64,000 nt of DNA, from positions 1-64,000 of the forward strand of contig NZ_KB906410.1 in the NCBI RefSeq assembly GCF_000381345.1, read 5' to 3'. A program made the position numbers and the translations under genes. The notes under the pieces are model-generated. The model worked only from the letters and a program-made list of their open reading frames with translations, ran no database searches and was not told the origin of the DNA. Below, in pieces: positions 61,785 through 64,000 of the stretch; within the stretch, counting starts at the first letter, position 1; each line of letters opens with the position of its first letter. This DNA is from Deinococcus apachensis DSM 19763 (GTDB taxonomy: Bacteria; Deinococcota; Deinococci; Deinococcales; Deinococcaceae).

Positions 61785-62033
61785 ATGACGTCCAGCATCC
61801 AGACTGAAGCCCGCTCTAACGCGCAACTCAGGCCCTTGGAGAGCACCACACAGCAGTTCATTGATGCACTCGCTTATGCACGCCAACTTGCAGCAGCGGG
61901 CGTACGCACCACGATGGTTCGGTACCTCGGCACCATTCACGACTTCATGAGGCTGAACGCCTTGAGGGAAACGCCTGCCCAGCGGGAAGCCGTCCGGCAG
62001 GCTGGCGCAGCCATGAAACGAGCGCTTCAGTGA
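61785..62033 (+). CDS. C-terminal fragment of an HSL-type esterase
   Basis: An 82-residue frame. The first 20 residues (MTSSIQTEARSNAQLRPLES) look unrelated. The rest, FIDALAYARQLAAAGVRTTM followed by VRYLGTIHDFMRLNAL, is the end of an Aes-type esterase including the catalytic His region (usually GMIHGFF). The HGGG and GDSAGG motifs are absent, so it cannot be active. GAGGAGCTGAGC before the ATG is a good ribosome binding site, so a short peptide could be made. It is best seen as a truncated gene. Confidence 0.6.
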   Translation: MTSSIQTEARSNAQLRPLESTTQQFIDALAYARQLAAAGVRTTMVRYLGTIHDFMRLNALRETPAQREAVRQAGAAMKRALQ

Positions 62034-62528
62034 CCCCAGCCACTCCCCACATTCAGTCCTGGTCAAGAGGTCGGGTGGGCACGGCCATAATGTCCCTTGT
62101 CTTCCCAGGAAAACCTTGGTGCCGTTCCCCCCCGCTGTCGGCCTCGGCTGTGCGCTCAGTGAGGGCGGGGCGGTCAAAGGGACCTCTCCCTGGCTCCCAG
62201 GGGCTCTTCCACGCCGCACTCCGCAATCATGAGCTCCGGGTTCCGGTACAGGAGCCATCGCTTGGGTTGGCCCGGATAAGTCCAATACAGCTCAACACGG
62301 AAGGAGAGGTTCGACAAGCCCTTTCCTGTGGCTCTTCGACGATGCGCGCCCACCTTACCCCTGTGGAGCGGAGGGGACGCGTTGCGAGACCTTACCGGAG
62401 GGCACGAGCGCTTGCCGGTGCCCCTAGGCCTGGTTCGATTCTGGACCACCTTGCTTCACAGCAACAAAGACTGCGCCGGACAGTCCTTCGGCTCCATCAG
62501 CCATGGTCACTACACGGAGGGTATCGTC
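62034..62528. other. Intergenic region with an unrecognised fragment
   Basis: A minus-strand piece at about 62174-62310 reads FRVELYWTYPGQPKRWLLYR and NPELMIAECGVEEPL and looks like the tail of a lost gene. It has no start and no family I recognise. The end of the region holds the GGAGGG ribosome binding site of the Tat hydrolase. Confidence 0.35.
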
Positions 62529-63428
62529 ATGACACCACCTGACAAAGGGCTTTCACGCCGTCAGATGCTGCAAACCTCGGCCATGTCGCTCGCCGCGCTG
62601 TACCTGAGCAGAGCCTCAGGTCTCGTCAACGCACACTCCGCGAACACTACCGCACGGAGGAACGCCATGACCCAGAACACCGCAACCGACAAGCCCACCG
62701 TCGTCCTCGTCCACGGCGCGTTCGCCGAATCGGCCAGTTGGAATGACGTCGTGAGTACGCTGCTGGGCGCCGGTTACCCGGCCGTGGCCCTTGCCAACCC
62801 CCTGCGGGGTGTCAAGTACGACTCGGACTACCTCGCTGGCTTCCTGAAAACCGTCCAGGGTTCCGTCGTGCTGGTGGGCCACTCCTACGGCGGTGCGGTG
62901 ATCACCGCCGCGGTCTCGGACGCGTCCAAGGTGAAGGCCCTCGTCTACGTCGATGCCTTCGCGCCCGAACAGGGTGAGACCCCAGGCGACTTGACCGCGC
63001 GCTTCCCGGGCAGCACCCTCGTGCCGACGCTCGCCCCGCCGATCCCCCTGGGCGACGGGACCAACGACCTGTACATCAAGCAGACCGATTACCGCGCGCA
63101 GTTCTGCGCGGACGTGCCGGAAGCCCAGGCGGCGCAGATGGCCGTCACCCAGCGGCCCATCGTGGACCGGGCGTTCACTGAGAAGGCGGGCCCCAATCCG
63201 GCGTGGAAGGCCATTCCGTCGTGGTTCATCTTCGGGGAACTCGACAAGAACATTCCGCCCGCAGCCCACCGCTTCATGGCCGGGCGGGCCAAGGCCAGGG
63301 AAACGGTCGAGGTCAAGGGCGCTTCCCACGTGGCCGGGGTTTCGCACCCCGGTACGGTGGCGGCCATGATCCTGCGGGCGGCGCAGACCGTGACAGCCCC
63401 AACCATGGCGGCCCAAACTACAGGCTAG
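62529..63428 (+). CDS. Tat-exported alpha/beta hydrolase
   Basis: A 299-residue hydrolase. The N-terminus has SRRQMLQTSAMSLAALYLS, a twin-arginine motif and hydrophobic core, so it is exported folded. The enzyme part begins about residue 50: VVLVHGAFAESASWNDVVST is the oxyanion segment, VLVGHSYGGAVITAAVSDAS has the nucleophile Ser, FIFGELDKNIPPAAHRFMAG the acid and EVKGASHVAGVSHPGTVAAM the His. It is a paralogue of the cytoplasmic 42643-43410 protein. The second in-frame ATG (MTQNTATDKP) at 62667 may mark the ancestral start. The true ATG is at 62529 with GGAGGG before it. Confidence 0.88.
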   Translation: MTPPDKGLSRRQMLQTSAMSLAALYLSRASGLVNAHSANTTARRNAMTQNTATDKPTVVLVHGAFAESASWNDVVSTLLGAGYPAVALANPLRGVKYDSDYLAGFLKTVQGSVVLVGHSYGGAVITAAVSDASKVKALVYVDAFAPEQGETPGDLTARFPGSTLVPTLAPPIPLGDGTNDLYIKQTDYRAQFCADVPEAQAAQMAVTQRPIVDRAFTEKAGPNPAWKAIPSWFIFGELDKNIPPAAHRFMAGRAKARETVEVKGASHVAGVSHPGTVAAMILRAAQTVTAPTMAAQTTG

Positions 63429-63711
63429 ACGTCACGCTCTTCATTCCAAGTTCGCATTCGTGTCCGTCCGGTCCACCGGCCTCCAGTTGCTCGCGACAGG
63501 TCAAACGCTGATCTGCCTCGCTACCCTCAACAAAGACCAGGGTGGTGTTGCCGAATCCGGGTGGAGCCGCCCCAATGAGGGTCAATTTTCGCTTCAGACC
63601 ACTTTGCAGCACCTCATTAAGTCCTGGGTGCTCCACCAACGCCTGAGTAATGTGCAGAACGTGGAACTTCAGGGTCAGCAAATGTTCCCTCTCTTGCATA
63701 GTTCCCCTCAC
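63418..63711 (-). pseudogene. N-terminal remnant of a MalT-type LuxR regulator
   Basis: The frame reads LLTLKFHVLHITQALVEHPG, LNEVLQSGLKRKLTLIGA and PPGFGNTTLVF. It parallels the first 55 residues of the two LuxR genes, but the Walker A Lys is replaced by Asn (GFGNTT) and an extra residue sits before it. Similarity ends after the P-loop. A third paralogue has been reduced to its first 55 residues. Confidence 0.7.
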
Positions 63712-63843
63712 AAACTGTTGCGCCAGGGTACCTCGTGAGGCGCAAGGCTACGGCAGAACTTGAACACCCACTGTAGGTCCGGGATGTTGGGGAGGTCACC
63801 CTCTTTTCAATGATGTTCCGCGCCTTGATGAGGAGCGAACCGA

Positions 63844-64000
63844 ATGACAGACCAAGAGGTACTGGGGCAGATTAGTGAGCTGATCAACGAGGAGCATCAA
63901 CTGTGGACAGCGGGTGCTGGGCGTCAATTGAATGCCCGAGAGCAAACTCGGCTGGAGGCGCTTCATACCCGACTGGACATCTTATGGGACCTGCTCCGCC
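63844..64000 (+). CDS. DUF2630-family protein, cut by the window end
   Basis: The frame starts MTDQEVLGQISELINEEHQL and continues NAREQTRLEALHTRLDILWD and LLR at the edge. The arrangement of ISELxxEEHxL, then a run of helix with ARL.AL...LD.CWDLLRQ, is the DUF2630 pattern of about 80 residues; here the CWD is LWD. GAGGAGCGAACC lies before the ATG. The function of the family is unknown. Confidence 0.65.
   Translation, partial: MTDQEVLGQISELINEEHQLWTAGAGRQLNAREQTRLEALHTRLDILWDLLR

Overview
This is high-GC bacterial DNA that most resembles a Deinococcus, probably a plasmid or megaplasmid. The reasons are the protein style (MalT-type LuxR regulators, BTAD regulator, Dps, Tat and lipoprotein hydrolases), a replication-initiator-like gene at 17830-19395 with an iteron-like repeat cluster inside it, and a high density of accessory catabolic genes, decayed genes and insertion-sequence debris. 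The taxonomic call is an inference from recalled families; no search was run.

Layout. 1-3.7 kb is mostly decayed: a truncated response-regulator receiver, a frameshifted TPR-like gene and a broken IS6-type transposase. 3.8-13.65 kb is an intact island between two inverted IS6-type remnants. On the minus strand it carries a glutamine-synthetase-like ligase, an amidohydrolase (together a split version of the FluG architecture), a proline-iminopeptidase-like hydrolase and a peptide ABC transporter (two permeases and a binding protein, no ATPase). On the plus strand it carries an Lrp/AsnC regulator, a frameshifted N-formylglutamate-amidohydrolase-like gene and an M42 aminopeptidase. The cluster looks built to import and process peptides or gamma-glutamyl amides.

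14.3-19.6 kb holds a MarR/MFS efflux pair with a clear operator, an HSL-type esterase, the replication-like gene and a candidate small RNA transcribed away from it. 19.6-21 kb has little beyond an inverted repeat and an IS982-like remnant. 21-26.6 kb holds a large Ig-like lipoprotein, a regulator split by a stop codon, a YdhR-like monooxygenase, a sulfurtransferase and a methyltransferase. 26.7-32.9 kb is a complete sucrose/fructan module (LacI regulator, GH32 hydrolase, two permeases, binding protein) with palindromic LacI operators at both ends.

33-44 kb contains a P450 remnant with a 10-bp tandem duplication, an IS5-like remnant, two LysR regulators, five tandem alpha/beta hydrolases (three or four epoxide-hydrolase-like) and an NADPH-dependent FMN reductase. 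44.4-53 kb has a thioredoxin-like protein with a CINW instead of a CxxC motif, an LtrA membrane protein fused to a UBP-type zinc finger, a phosphoketolase tail joined to an IS3 OrfB fragment, a 264-bp ISL3-derived mini-element with 8-bp target duplication, Dps, a BTAD regulator fused to a transposase-associated domain and a broken nitronate monooxygenase. 53-64 kb carries two full-length MalT-type LuxR regulators and a fragment of a third, a shortened quinone oxidoreductase, a peroxiredoxin-like protein, an esterase tail, a Tat-exported hydrolase and the start of a DUF2630 gene cut by the window end.

The most unusual items are the BTAD/H-repeat fusion, the mini-ISL3 element whose unoccupied target is also present in the window, the candidate sRNA beside the initiator gene, and the iterons inside that gene.
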